From Strigops habroptila (taxonomy: Eukaryota; Chordata; Aves; Psittaciformes; Psittacidae): a stretch of DNA of 64,000 nucleotides. Positions 29,453 through 40,389 of the stretch are shown one piece after another. A model generated the notes under the pieces. It was given only the letters and a program-made list of their open reading frames with translations, was not told the DNA's origin and ran no database searches. Every line of letters begins with the position of its first letter. Position 1 is the first letter of the stretch. The translations under genes and the position numbers were made by a program. The stretch is from assembly GCF_004027225.2 (NCBI RefSeq), contig NC_044279.2, positions 51,360,744 through 51,424,743 of the forward strand, in the 5' to 3' direction.

Positions 29453-32400
29453 CTGTAGAAATAAACCCATATGAGAAAAGTTTTGCATGGTCAGAGCAGT
29501 TATCAAAATACAGAGTCTTTGATTCAGAGCTAGAAAGCAAAATAATGATCTTGCCTTTCTCCCAGAAGAAACAATATTAAAAATTAAATCTTACAGGGTA
29601 CTGCAGTGTCTGGATCTTGTGTGATGCACATAACTGAAAGAGATTACAACTGATCAGATACCAAATGAATTGAGACAGGATCCCTGCAGCACTCAGGTAC
29701 TGTAGTGACAGAAATGACAGCTATGAGGACACAATATGTTTCTGAATATTCAGAAATGCTGTGGAACTGCAAATGCATCATTTTAGTGTTTCTCCACAAG
29801 AAAATCTTCAAAGAACAATGAACACCTTTGCAGCTAACGCATTTCTCCATTGCTGAGATGTCTTCATCATATTGAGCTTCTACCATCAGCTAGCAAGGAT
29901 TTGTGGAAGACATTTTAGAGATTAGTTAAGGAAAATCCTTGCTCCAGTGCATGCAACAGAACTGACATCTGCATCCAATACTGGTGTCTGTGATAGGCCT
30001 GACTGACCTAAGGAGAGGGTGCTTGAAAACATCAAGGTCTGTAACAGCTATGGAAGAACACATTCTCCTAGGTCTTTGTGCTAGGTGAAATCTTTCCTAA
30101 TATGGTAGTATAATACAGAAAAAGATGCTCCAAGCTGTGGTAAGGACAGCTATCTCCTAATTCCAAAGGTCAAGGCTAACATATCTACCAACTCAGCTGT
30201 CATTAACCTATCTTGATAAGAAAGAACAGTTATCTAATTCAGATAAATGACAAGCAACAATGTTTACCCTGATAGTTGCCTTCAATGTGAGTACTTATAG
30301 CTGTGAGCAGCCCCAAATTTAACTCAGATAACCCTCATGCATTCTCCAGAACATCAACTGCTAAAATCTGATGTTAGCTGTGTGCAAGGAAAGGAGGCAC
30401 GCAGCTTTCTGCAAGCTGTGACCTGTCACACAGTCTCTGCATCAGCTTTCAAACTGTTCTAAGAGGCTGGAAGAACACACTGGTTCATTGTGCAGCTCCC
30501 TAGAAGTGAGATGGGGTGAAATCAGGACCCCCCCTCCCCCTTTTGTTTCCTTACCAGTTCCTGATGATTTTCAATCACCAGGAGGGAAGCATTGTGCAAG
30601 GAGCAAAAGCTCTGACTGGAGTTCCAGTTGGCTTCACTCTCAGAGATGTAGTAACATTTTCTCTGGAAATACAGCCAATCTGATGGACAGAGTTCCAGGG
30701 AAGGACAGACAGGAAAATCTCTGGCTGAAGAACGGTTTACTGCAAAAAGATAAAAAACAGTCTACCCATTTCTTACAACTGGAAAAGGTTTCTGATGCCG
30801 CAGTTTCTGACTGCATCATCTAAAATCACCCAAGTCTAACTGTAGCATTATTACCTCTGCCCAGCAGAAACAATTATTTCAAACGAATTATATATCCTGG
30901 CTCCTGCACCCATATGGTTGCAGAAATACCTTTAAAGTGATGATCAGAGGCAGGTTGGTAGAAGTAGCCGAGAAGATGATAATAACATACCCTCCAAGGA
31001 CTCTACTACGACTTAAATATTTCTGACAACTATAGGTTTTGCAAGGGTTGCACCTGCCCACAATTTTAAATAATATGTCACAAGACATCTATTTAAGTTT
31101 GAAATGAGGCAAGTCCTGAATAAAACTTTTGAGGTTCTGGAAACCTAAAACTCTGGTAATTTTTAAGGCTAACTATATTTTCTTTTTAAATGATTTACAC
31201 ACTTACCAAACTGAATACACAAAATCAAAATGACAGCAGCAGCAAGGACTCCAGCAATACCCTGCCATAACCCGATATTTGAGAACAGACCTGAAAAAAG
31301 AAATGTCAGGAATTAAAACCAAAACTAAAACTGAACCAAACCACAACCAGCTGACAGGGGAGTAGAGTCCAGGACCCATGAAGTTGTTCCCAAAAAAATC
31401 ACTCTCTATGGAGAGCTGGCTGGGAGCAGAGCTGAAAACCAGGAACTGTGTGGCATTTAGCTTGTCATCATGAAGCTAGTTAGCTAACAAGAACTCTGAA
31501 TTACTCATAATTTTCATCACATCATCCAGGCCTTACCCTAATAGTGAGGTAGTTTCTGACACTCCAAAAGGATTGAAAAAGAAAGAAATAAGCATGGAAC
31601 AAATGAGCGTGAACACTAAGTCTGAGATCGACCTGATGCCTAAATATGGCACATATAAAAGAAATAAGTTGTCAGCTCCAGAGCCCTAAACTTCTCCTGA
31701 GGAACATCCAGCCTTATCCCACAGCGACAGCTTTTCAGTGTTCTTCTCTTCCCATCTCCCTTCCAGGAGCCAGCAGTTTGGCTCTGGAGGTGGGAAGGAT
31801 CCACCAACTTGCCACTGCCATGTCCTGCATCCAACTTGGCAGGCAGTAGCAGGTGATGAATTGCCCCAGCGAGGCTGCAAAGGGAGGGTCCCCTCCGCCT
31901 GGTGCTCACTCCGCTGCCAGCACAGGGCAGCCTCCTCCGTGTGTGAAGAGCCATAGCACACAGAGGGGGTTATCTAGCCTCACGCACAGGGTGAGCCCCA
32001 CGGGATGCTGGCACGGCGCTGATTCCCGGTCAGCCCCACGCACACCGCAGTCCGCTCGATGCCCGGCACCTCCAGGCATTTCTCGGGTGGGTCTCGCAAC
32101 GCGGAGCCCGGCGCCGTCCGCCTCCCCGCCGGCCCAGGGCTGCCCCGGGTGGCCGGCGCCGCTCGACGGCGGGACCTCCACCGGATCGGGACCTCCACCG
32201 GATCGGCCCCTCGGTGCCGTGCGGGCATCGGCCGGGGGGGCGTTTCCAGCGGCCCGGCGGCTCCCGGGACGCCGCAGGGCAGCAGCCGGGCGAGCGGGCG
32301 GTGCTCCACGGCTGGCTGCACGGCCACTCAGTCCGAAGACGGCGCGCCCGCTCTTGGCCCTTCTCTCCGGCGGGGTCTGGCGGCTGCGCGCCCGGCTACG

Positions 32401-33639
32401 GCCACGGGAGCCCCCGTCGCGTTCACCCCAGCCCTTCTCCCTTTTGTCCCTTCACCTTTGAGCCAGCCCGTCCCCCGCGCCCGGGAGCCTCTGCCCTCGC
32501 GTCCCATGGGTGCGGAGCCGGAGCCCCGCCGGTGGGGAAATCACGGGGCCGGAACTGGCGGAGTGCCCAGGGTCGGGGAAGGCTGGGGCCCGCGGGTGGG
32601 ATCCGCTTCCCTCGGCTCCGGTTCCGTATCCGTCAAGAGGGTTAGCGCACAGTCCAGACAATTTCCCTGCTTTGTTATGCGCAGTAACCGGTTTACTTAC
32701 AACAGAACTTGGCTGTGCTGCATGTTCACATAGCCAGAGGAACACGTCTCTCTTCCAGTCTCAAGTCTCTGGGAGGCTGATAGGGAATTCAGTCATGTTT
32801 TATCCAAAACTGGCATCCATCTGTACCTGAGGAGAAAACCTTAAATAGAAAACCGTGAGAATGGAGGGTTACACTTTATACTTTAACTGCAGTCTCCAAT
32901 TACTTTGATTGTCAAGGATTTTTAGCAGTAGTCAGTTGCTGAAAATTCTCTCCAGGTGTTTATACTTACAGGTGATACAGAACCACATAAACTTTATACT
33001 TCCATAAATATGAACAGATTTGCAGTTTATTTTAGTCTTTGTCTGCAGCAGATGCTCATTTAAGCGTCTGGGAGATGCTTAAATTGGGAGAGCTGGACAG
33101 GCTAGCATGCTTGGGATGACACTTAAGAAGAAACAGGCAGAAGGGTGAAAAAGAATCCCAAAGATATGTGCGAACAAGGCTTAAAGCACAGTGGCTTTAG
33201 GGAAATTAGGGAACTGAAGATTCCTAGGAGAGGGTGAACGGGAGAGGGAAGAGCTAATGGGTCCAGAGAGCACAAGCTGTAGACACTTCAAAAGGGTTTG
33301 TGAGACCTGAGTCCAGAGAGACAGGGAATGAGAGTGGGGTGTGGAATTAGGGCAGCAGGGAGGTTCAACACCTGTTTCATACAGAGCAGGTTTTGCATAC
33401 AAGGAGATAGGGGAATACAAATGTATGCACCACTGTTATTCTACGAACAGGTTATTCAGCATTTATTCACTCTGAAGAAGTGGCCTGTTCTCTTGCCATT
33501 CAGTCCTGCCTGCCACTGAGGTAAAAAATAGCTTGCTGTGGCTTATAACCACAGAGCATTCACAGGTACTATTCGCATGCTTACTCACCCACAAATATGG
33601 AAAATGCTTTTGACAGTTGCAGGGCATTCTCCAGGCCGA
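29352..33639 (-). CDS. CLEC2/CD69-like C-type lectin-like receptor, multi-exon, 3' end not resolved
   Basis: Exons in transcript order: 33639-33589, 31290-31207, 30724-30555, 29452-29352, phases 1,1,1,0,2, all compatible. They encode a short juxtamembrane piece, a TM helix, then CPSDW, KCYYIS, SLLVIENHQEL, WIGLYKRNEEFFWVNGK. The WIGL...FWVNGK type of loop is characteristic of CLEC2/CD69 proteins. Two N-glycosylation sequons (NSS, NAS) are visible. The gene converges on the KLRF1-like gene, the layout of the mammalian KLRF2-CLEC2A pair, so a ligand role is inferred. I found no last exon with the C...WIC ending between 29352 and about 25850. The gene may be truncated, decayed or use a novel end. 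The first exon is uncertain (see 43325-43406). Confidence 0.65.
30555..30724 (-). CDS. Lectin-domain exon 1 of CLEC2-like gene
   Basis: A 170-nt phase 1/0 exon: acceptor CCGTTCTTCAG, donor CTG|GTAAGG. It starts RDFPVCPSLELCPSDWLYF, continues QRKCYYISESEANW, and ends HNASLLVIENHQEL. CPxxW, KCYYIS and the LLVIE strand mark a group V CTLD, and the QRKCY-IS block is especially CD69-like. Confidence 0.85.
31207..31290 (-). CDS. Transmembrane exon of CLEC2-like gene
   Basis: An 84-nt phase 1/1 exon after CTTTTTTCAG, with donor TTTG|GTAAGT. It reads LFSNIGLWQGIAGVLAAAVILILCIQF, one clear membrane span. Splicing to the next exon gives FA-RDFPVC and then the lectin domain. Confidence 0.75.
31860..32660. 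promoter_or_regulatory. CpG island
   Basis: About 800 bases very rich in G+C and CpG, unlike everything around it. Long open frames on both strands here are what GC-rich DNA gives by default. The island lies between the short upstream exon and the TM exon of the CLEC2-like gene, so it may be an internal promoter of that gene or the promoter of an unseen or non-coding transcript. Confidence 0.7.
32171..32204. repeat. Two exact copies of a 17-bp unit in the CpG island
   Basis: GGGACCTCCACCGGATC occurs twice head to tail with no mismatch, at 32171-32187 and 32188-32204. Confidence 0.95.
33589..33639 (-). CDS. Short upstream (cytoplasmic/juxtamembrane) exon of CLEC2-like gene
   Basis: A 51-nt phase 1/1 exon between acceptor TTTTTTTGTTGTTTTAG and donor TGTGG|GTGAGTAAG. 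It encodes GLENALQLSKAFSIFV. Phase matches the TM exon, but there is no ATG, so another exon must precede it. Confidence 0.5.
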
Positions 33640-34928
33640 CTAAAACAACAAAAAAAGAGAAGCTGTAACATTCTCAGTTGTGAATCATCTGTTGTTCCAA
33701 ACCTACTATAGCTGTTAACCACAGATACGTGTAACTGAGAGACATGACCTTCACTTTCCCTGATTGGTTTGGCTAAGACACCTCCAGACTGAAGAAGAGT
33801 AAGGAGCAGGCTCCTACCACCTCAGCTTAGTGAGGGGGGGCTATTGCTGAACTGCAATAGACTAGTTCAGCATTTGCATGGAGTGTTTAGGCTCATGATG
33901 AAGGAGGAGAGTTCGTCCTCATATCCAAGCAGAACGCAGTGTACAGGCTGAGTGCAAGAGAGACTCTTGTTTGACCCATGCTAGGCGGCTGGCTCTCCTT
34001 TCTTGTGCCTTACCCGCTTGAGGCGTATGGGCCTCTGCAAAGGTAAGTCTGCAAATTCCTCTGCACAGCCAACTCCCACAGACATCACTGGAGGCTGCTG
34101 GAGTGCTGAGAATAGCTGATTGGGAAACGAATATGTTTATTTTTGCAGGAAAAAAATGTCTTCCATCAGGCACTGTAAGGGCTGTGTATTTATTTTTTTA
34201 TATGCAGATCTGGTTCTGCAGAATGTTCTCACATTCTGTAAATGTAAATTTCTTAAGGGCGGGGGGGAAGGCCTCTGCAATACTAGAGGGACCAACTCAG
34301 AAAGTTACAGTTGGGTTCTGTTGTGCCACCTCGTGCTCACTGCTACCACAAACAATCTTTGATTGCCTCTTACTACCCACTAACATGCTACCACTAATTT
34401 TTCTCAAGAATTGCATGCAAGCTATGAACATTAAAAATAACTGTTACAGCTGAAACCAGGATACTGTGCAAGGAGAAATCACTGCATGTCAGAAATGTAG
34501 AGGCAGAGTATCCACATAGGAAACATCTGTGCTGTGGTCACAGCCGTGTACTGCGGGAACACCTGAGTTCAACTGCCACTAAACAGCTCCCACACTAGTG
34601 GCAGTCTCTCTGTGATTGCACACGGTTGGGTGGACTAATTTACACTGCTCTTGGCTGACTTCATCTCTGTCTCCCCCCACCCGCCCCAGTTAGAGGAAGG
34701 ACTATTAGTAAATTCAAAATCTTTAGTTAGACCTTGAGGCATTTGTATCCCAAATGAGACATTGACTTATGAGATCTTGGAGTGCTTTGTAAAGTCTATA
34801 TATATATCAGACAAGTGTTAGTTTCTTTAGGTCCCACTGAATTGGGCCAATCCATTTATTAGAAAAGGAGCTGAATGAATGCTGTGTTTCTTCTTACATT
34901 GCTTTTAAAGCTTGTAACTCTTGGCAAG

Positions 34929-35494
34929 TGTCCTGGGTTCAGCTATAGCAGTCATTTTTCTCATCTTAGTAGCTGGTGCAGTGCTGTGTTTTTTAACTTT
35001 CAGCCTGGGAACAACACTGATAACACCGGTGGTTTTAGTTGTTGCTAAGTAATGTTTACTCTGACCAAGGACTTTCTCAGTCTCACACTCTGCCAGGGAG
35101 GAGGGGAAGCCGGGAGGAAGCAGAGACAGGACACCTGACCCAAACTGGCCAAAGGGGTATTCCATACCACAGCACGTCATGGCCAGTATATAAACCGGGG
35201 GGAGTTACCCGGAAGGCCGAGATCGCTGCTCGTGTCGGGCTGGGTGTCAGTCAGCGGGTGGTGAGCAATTGTATCCTCTCCCCTTGTTATTTCCCTTATC
35301 ATTAGTATTATTGGTGGTAGCAGTAGTGGTTTTGTATTATACCTTAGTTACGGGACTGCTCTTCTCTCAACCCGTGGGAGTTACATTCTTCTGATTCTCC
35401 TCCCCATCCCTCCGGGAGCAGGGGGAGGAAGAAGCGGGGGAGTGAGCGAGCAACTGCGTGGTTTCAAGTTACCGGCTGGGCTCAAACCACGACA
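34929..35494 (+). repeat. 5' LTR of ERVL
   Basis: Begins TGTCCTGGGTTC and ends AAACCACGACA. Contains TATATAAA at 35187-35194, a core promoter position typical of avian ERVL LTRs. Matches the 3' LTR over its full length. Confidence 0.93.
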
Positions 35495-35502
35495 GTTCTT
35501 TG

Positions 35503-35520
35503 TGGCGCCCAACGTGGAAC
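35503..35520 (+). promoter_or_regulatory. Primer binding site, lysine-tRNA type
   Basis: TGGCGCCCAACGTGGAAC, eight bases after the LTR, differs at two positions from the tRNA-Lys1,2 PBS known from other retroviruses. Mammalian ERV-L elements use leucine tRNA instead. Confidence 0.75.
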
Positions 35521-35586
35521 ATGAAGGGTTGAGATAATGACAGATGTGACCAGAGTGTGTCTAGTCATGTTTGTGATAAGCATTAA

Positions 35587-35955
35587 TTGTTACTACTCAT
35601 TACAATGTTGATTCATTTGCTCTCAGAGTCGTTGTGCTTGATCTCAGAGTTTCAGCATGTTGTACCTTACTTACAGCCAGTGTTTGCTGTTTTAGTGTTT
35701 ATTGGCTGGAGGGCCTGGGCTAAGGTTGTTGTTTCACTGTACTTCATGGTAATGACTTGTAATACAATAAACTCATTGATCATGAAACTGGTCTGGCTTG
35801 CTTTCCCAGCGTGGTCATCACCTCTGTACTTTGGGAGGTGTATGATGAAATTTTTTAGCAATCTTTTTTTTTTTCTCCTCAGGGAGTCAACCTACGAAGG
35901 AGGCATTCCCTTACACCCCCCACTCCCCCAGCAGGCTATGTATGACAGCATTTGA
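35587..35955 (+). pseudogene. Hydrophobic open frame between PBS and gag (ERVL leader)
   Basis: 122 uninterrupted codons from ATG at 35587. Several strongly hydrophobic stretches suggest two or three membrane spans (for example PVFAVLVFIGW and FFSNLFFFLL). It ends just before the 5S-like segment and is in a different frame from gag. It could be an accessory protein, an upstream part of gag in the ancestor, or chance. No function is known to me. Confidence 0.4.
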
Positions 35956-36051
35956 GAGATCTGAAGGTTTTGGATGGCCTTTGAATACCCTTGAGATCTG
36001 CCTGCTGATTGTGCTGGGGATCAGCATGTTGGATACGGAGTGTGTTTTATT

Positions 36052-36165
36052 CACGGCCATCCCACCCTGGGAACACCCTATTTCATCTGATCTCAAAAGT
36101 TAAGCAGTATCGGGTTCAAATCTGGTCTAGGGTTAGACAACGATATAGGAGGACCACCAAGAGAT
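36052..36165 (+). pseudogene. 5S rRNA-derived segment inside the ERVL leader/gag 5' region
   Basis: The stretch from ACGGCCAT through CCACCCTG, CATCTGATCTC, GTTAAGCAG and ATCGGG lines up without gaps with about the first 62 bases of the conserved part of vertebrate 5S rRNA, with roughly 14 differences by eye. After an interruption, GGAGGACCACC at 36148-36158 resembles the 5S GGGAGACCGCC block. The matched part covers the A-box region (AAGCTAAGCAGG in true 5S). The segment lies between the hydrophobic leader frame and the gag start, and one frame through it is open (36009-36236), so it may have been translated as the gag N-terminus. Confidence 0.75.
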
Positions 36166-36190
36166 TCTCCCTGAGGCTGGACAGTCATGA

Positions 36191-37108
36191 GTGGCAGGGT
36201 GTGTATGGGCATGGGATAGTATGGGCAAGTATCTAGGCCAGTGGGCCCCTCCAGTGCTTTGGAACTTCACCACTGAACAAGTGCAACATCTGGAAAAACT
36301 GGTAAAACACTTAAACGAGGTGTGCTGTCGTCCTGGTTATACCAGAGAGGGACAAATCATGGCAACGTGCTGGGGCTTGGCCTATGCCTACAGAGCCCTG
36401 CTCAACACTATCCAGCATCTTCAAAGGGAAAAAAATGTCTCTGGATCTGATGGCAAAACAACAGACAACACAGCTACTCCAACTCCAAGCACAGCAGCTA
36501 CACCAGCCCCAGTGACAAGCACAGCAGTTGCCCAAACCCTGACCACAACAGACAACGCAACTACTCCAACTCCAAATACAGCAGCTACACCAACCCCAGT
36601 GACAAGCACAGCAGCTACTCAAACCCCGACAGCAACAGACAACGCAGCTGTAGGTGTTACTCAACCCCCAAGCACAGCAGCTGCACCAACCCCGACAACA
36701 GACACTGCAGCCACTCCAACCCTAGTGGCAGACACTGCAGCCACTCCAACCACAGTGACAAACGCTGCAGCTAAACCAAATGGCCAGTTTGTGACAATAT
36801 CGGTTGCCCCTGTAAGCAAAAGCAAACGAGAGGCACAAAAAGCAACCCATGCAGTGAAGAAAGACGAAGTCCCAATGCACTTACTAGAGGGGACAGTGTC
36901 TGAACAAGAGTTACTGCTATGTGGATCAGAGGAAGAGGAAGAAGAAGAAGAGGTCACTTCTCGTCCCCGGACCTCGACCAAGCTGCAGAATATGCAAAAA
37001 GATTTCACCCATATTCCAGGGGAGCACATTGTCACCTGGTTGCTCCGATGCTGGGACAATGGGGCCGAAAGTCACGAACTAGAAGGTAGGGAAGCCAAGC
37101 AGCTGTGA
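36191..37108 (+). pseudogene. gag: ERVL gag, N-terminal part with Thr/Ala/Pro repeats
   Basis: A 305-codon frame. The first ~90 residues contain WAPPVLWNFTTEQ and CWGLAYAYRALL, recognisable from avian ERVL gag. Residues ~95-195 are imperfect Thr-Ala-Pro repeats. A run of glutamates (EEEEEEEE) is followed by PGEHIVTWLLRCWDNGAE, the start of the capsid-like region, and TGA at 37106. The sequence just upstream is open in another frame, so the true N-terminus is likely further 5' and a frame break separates them. Confidence 0.75.
36480..36780 (+). repeat. Imperfect tandem repeats in ERVL gag
   Basis: Repeated units resembling ACTCCAACTCCAA-GCACAGCAGCTACACC encode Thr/Ala/Pro runs with spacing near 30-60 bases. 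Slippage in this array can change gag length. Confidence 0.8.
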
Positions 37109-37929
37109 TCACTTGCTAGGGAAGGAGGAATTGACAAAGCGATTGCGAAAGAGAAGTGAGCCCTCAGTCTTTGGAGGTGGCTCTTGGCAGCTGTGAAGCA
37201 AAGGTTTCCCTACAAGGACAATGTTATGAGTCGCTCAGCCAACTGGACCGCGATAGAGGCATCCAGCCCCTGAGGGAATCAGCCATTCTAGAGATGATCT
37301 ATCATAGGCCGGATGCCGGGATTGCATCCGTAGATCCAGATGAAGTGGAATGTACACGACCCATGTGGCGGAAACTTACACGGAGTGCACCATCATCATA
37401 TGCCCACTCATTGGCATCAATGACCTCGAATGACATAGCACCACCAACAGTGGATGAAGTGACTCGTCAACTCTGAGAGTTCGAAGGCAATCTCACCCCT
37501 TACATCATTTCAGCTGTGGAAAAACTGTCCCAAGAGTTCAAACAATTGAGAGACGATTTATCCAATCTATCCAGCTCCCCACGTGTACCAACCCATGTCT
37601 CAACTATTAACAGAAGGTGCCCTACTGCTCGAGAGAGAAAATATAGGAGGTACACGCCACGGGCCACCCTATGGTTTTACCTGCGGGATCACGGAGAAGC
37701 TATGAGAAAGTGGGATGGAAAACCTACCTTAGTTCTGGAGCAACGGGTGCGTGAACTGAAGAGGAGAGCAATGGTCAAGGATGATCCTCCCAGGAAAGCT
37801 GCTGCTTCAGTCTCTGGGGAACAGTTTCCCAGATGGAGTGAAAGAGCTGATTTTACTCCAGCTCCTGTGATAAGGAATACTAATCCCTTTCTACAAGACA
37901 TAAGTGGACAATCTTATGATCACTATTAG
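37109..37929 (+). pseudogene. gag: ERVL gag, C-terminal part, interrupted
   Basis: Capsid-like sequence continues with DPDEVECTRPMWRKLTRSAP, VDEVTRQL and then WFYLRDHGEAMRKWDGKP. Stops are found after 37108 and at 37474, and the frame differs from the N-terminal part. No CCHC zinc knuckle was seen, in line with ERVL gags. The frame ends at 37929 just before pol. Confidence 0.7.
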
Positions 37930-37950
37930 AGGGGCCCTGCTTCCAGCCAG

Positions 37951-39246
37951 GTGGAGGAGAGGGACAATCAGGTTTACTGGACTGTGTGGATCAGATGGCC
38001 TGGCACATCAGTCCCACAGAAGTATAAGGCTCTAGTAGATACCGGTGCACAGTGCACCCTGATGCCATCAAAGTATCAAGGGGTGGAACCCATTTATATG
38101 TCTGGAGTGACAGGAGGATGCCAAGAGTTAACTGTACTGGAGGCTGAAATCAGCCTGACTGGGAGGAAGTGGCAAAAGCACCCCATTGTGACTGGTCCAG
38201 GGGCTCCATGCATCCTTGGCATGGACTATCTCAGGAGAGGGTGCTTCAAAGACCCAAAAGGGTATCGAGGGGCTTTTGGTATCGCTGCCTTGGAGACAGA
38301 GGAAATTAAGCAGCTGTCCACCTTGCCCAGTCTCTCAGAGGATCCTTCTGTTGTGGGATTGCTGAAGGTCGAAGAACAACAAGTGCCAATCGCAATCACA
38401 ACAGTGCACCGGCAGCAATATCACACCAACCGAGACTCCCTGATTCCCATCCATAAGCTGATCCGCAGACTGGAGAGCCAAGGAGTGATCGGCAGGACCC
38501 GCTCACCCTTTAATAGCCCCATATGGCCAGTGCAAAAGTCTAATGGAGAGTGGAGACTAACACTAGACTATCATGGCCTGAATGAAGTCACACCACCATT
38601 GAGTGCTGCTGTACCGGACATGCTTGAACTCCAATATGAACTGGAGTCAAAGGCAGCCAAGTGGTATGCCATAATTGACATTGCCAATGCGTTTTTGTCA
38701 ATCCCTTTGGCGGCAGAGTGCAGGCCACAGTTTGATTTCACTTGGAGGGGCGTCCAGTACACTTGGAACTGACTGCCCCAGGGGTGGAAACACAGCCCTA
38801 CCATCTGCCATGGATTGATCCAGGCTGCACTGGAACAGGGGCAAGCTCCAGAACACCTGCAATACACTGATGACATTATCGTGTGGGGTGATACAGTGGA
38901 AGAAGTTTTTGAGAAAGGGAGGAAGATAGTCCAAATCCTGCTGAAGGCTGGTTGGGCCATAAAACGGAGTAAGGTCAAAGGACCTGCACAGGAGATTCAA
39001 TTTTTGGGAATAAAATGGCAAGATGGACGTCGCCAGATCCCCACAGATGCAATCAACAAGGTAACAGCAATGTCTCCACCAACTAACAAGAAAGAAACAC
39101 AAGGTTTCTTAGGTGTTGTGGGGTTCTGGAGAATGCACATCCCAAATTACAGTCTGATTGTAAGCCCTTTCTATCACGTGACACGGAAGAAGAATGATTT
39201 CAAATGGGGCCCTGAGCAACAACAAGCCTTTGAACAAATTAAATGA
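37951..39246 (+). pseudogene. pol: ERVL pol: protease and reverse transcriptase, two in-frame stops
   Basis: A retroviral aspartic protease is marked by LVDTGAQCTLMPS and GMDYL. Reverse transcriptase follows with SPIWPVQKSNGEWRLTLDY, IDIANAFLSIPL, LPQGW and the catalytic Y-T-D-D (YTDDIIVWG), then the FLGIKW and GFLGVVGFWR connection motifs. In-frame TGA codons lie at 38770 and 39244, consistent with CpG decay. The reading frame is otherwise continuous, so the copy degraded slowly by point mutation. Confidence 0.88.
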
Positions 39247-40389
39247 GAAATAGTTCATGCAGTAGCCCTTGGACCAGTCCGGACCAGGCCAGATGTGAAA
39301 AATGTGCTCAATACCGCAGCCAGGGAGAATGGTCCTACCTGGAGCCTCTGGCAGAAAGCTCCAGGGGAGACTCGAGGTCAACCCCTCGGCTTTTGGAGTC
39401 GGGGATATAAAGGATCCGAGGCCAGCTACACTCCCACTGAAAAAGAGATACTGGCAGCCTACGAAGGGGTTCGAGCTGCTTCAGAAGTGATTGGCACTGA
39501 AGCACAGCTTCTCCTGGCACCCCGGTTGCCTGTGCTGGGCTGGATGTTCAAAGGCGCGGTCTCCTTTACACGTCATGCAACTGATGCTACATGGAGTAAG
39601 TGGGCCACATTAATTACACAATGAGCTCAAACAGGAAATCCCAGTTGTCCAGGAATTCTAGAAGTCATCATGGTCTGGCCAGAGGGCAAAGATTTTGGGA
39701 TGTCACCAGAAGAGAAGGTGATGCGTGCTGAAGAGGGCCCACCATATAATGAACTGTCAGAGAGTGAAAAGCAATATGCCTTGTTTACTGATGAGTCCTG
39801 CCGTACTGTGGGAAAGCATCGGAGATGGAAGGCAGCTGTGTGGAGTCCCCTGCAACAAGTTGCAGAATCTGCTGAAGGAGAGGGTGAATCGAGTCAGTTT
39901 GTAGAGGTGAAAGCCATCCAGCTGGCCTTGGACATTGCTGAACGAGAAAAATGGCCAGTACTTTATCTCTATACTGACTCACGGATGGTGGCAAATGCCC
40001 TGTGGGGGTGGTTGCAACAATGGAAGCAGGGCAACTGGCAACACAGAGGTAAACCCATCTGGGCTGCTGCATTGTGGCAAGGTATCGCTGCACGGGTGCA
40101 GAACCTGGTGGTGAAGGTACGCCACGTAGATGCTCATGTACCCAAGAGTCGGGCCACTGAGGAACACCAGAACAACCAGCAAGTGGATAAAGCTTCTAAG
40201 ATTGAAGTGGCTCAGGTGGACTTGGATTGGCAACATAAGGGTGAATTATTTTTAGCCCAGTGGGCCCATGACACTTCAGGCCATCAAGGCAGAGACGCAA
40301 CATATAGATGGGCTCGTGATCGAGCGGTGGACTTAACGATGGACACTATTGCCCAGGTTATTCAGGAATGTGAAACATGCTGCAGTTAA
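39247..40389 (+). pseudogene. pol: ERVL pol: RNase H and integrase zinc-binding domain
   Basis: Same frame as the reverse transcriptase, with another TGA at 39622. RNase H residues are seen in LFTDESC, EVKAIQLAL and LYTDSRMV. The usual TDGS has become TDES. The integrase HHCC domain begins with W-A-H-x4-G-H and ends ECETC, after which the frame closes at TAA 40387 because of a one-base frame change near 40380. Confidence 0.82.

Noticed and set aside
31853-32733. Open frames of 202 and 224 codons (+) in the CpG island
   Set aside because: Overlapping long frames on both strands are expected in GC-rich DNA. Composition is Pro/Arg/Gly/Ala without any recognisable motif.
34014-34085. ATG exon (-) with good donor CGG|GTAAGG upstream of the CLEC2-like exons
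   Set aside because: It ends in phase 0, but the exon at 33639 and the TM exon need phase 1, so it cannot be the coding first exon.
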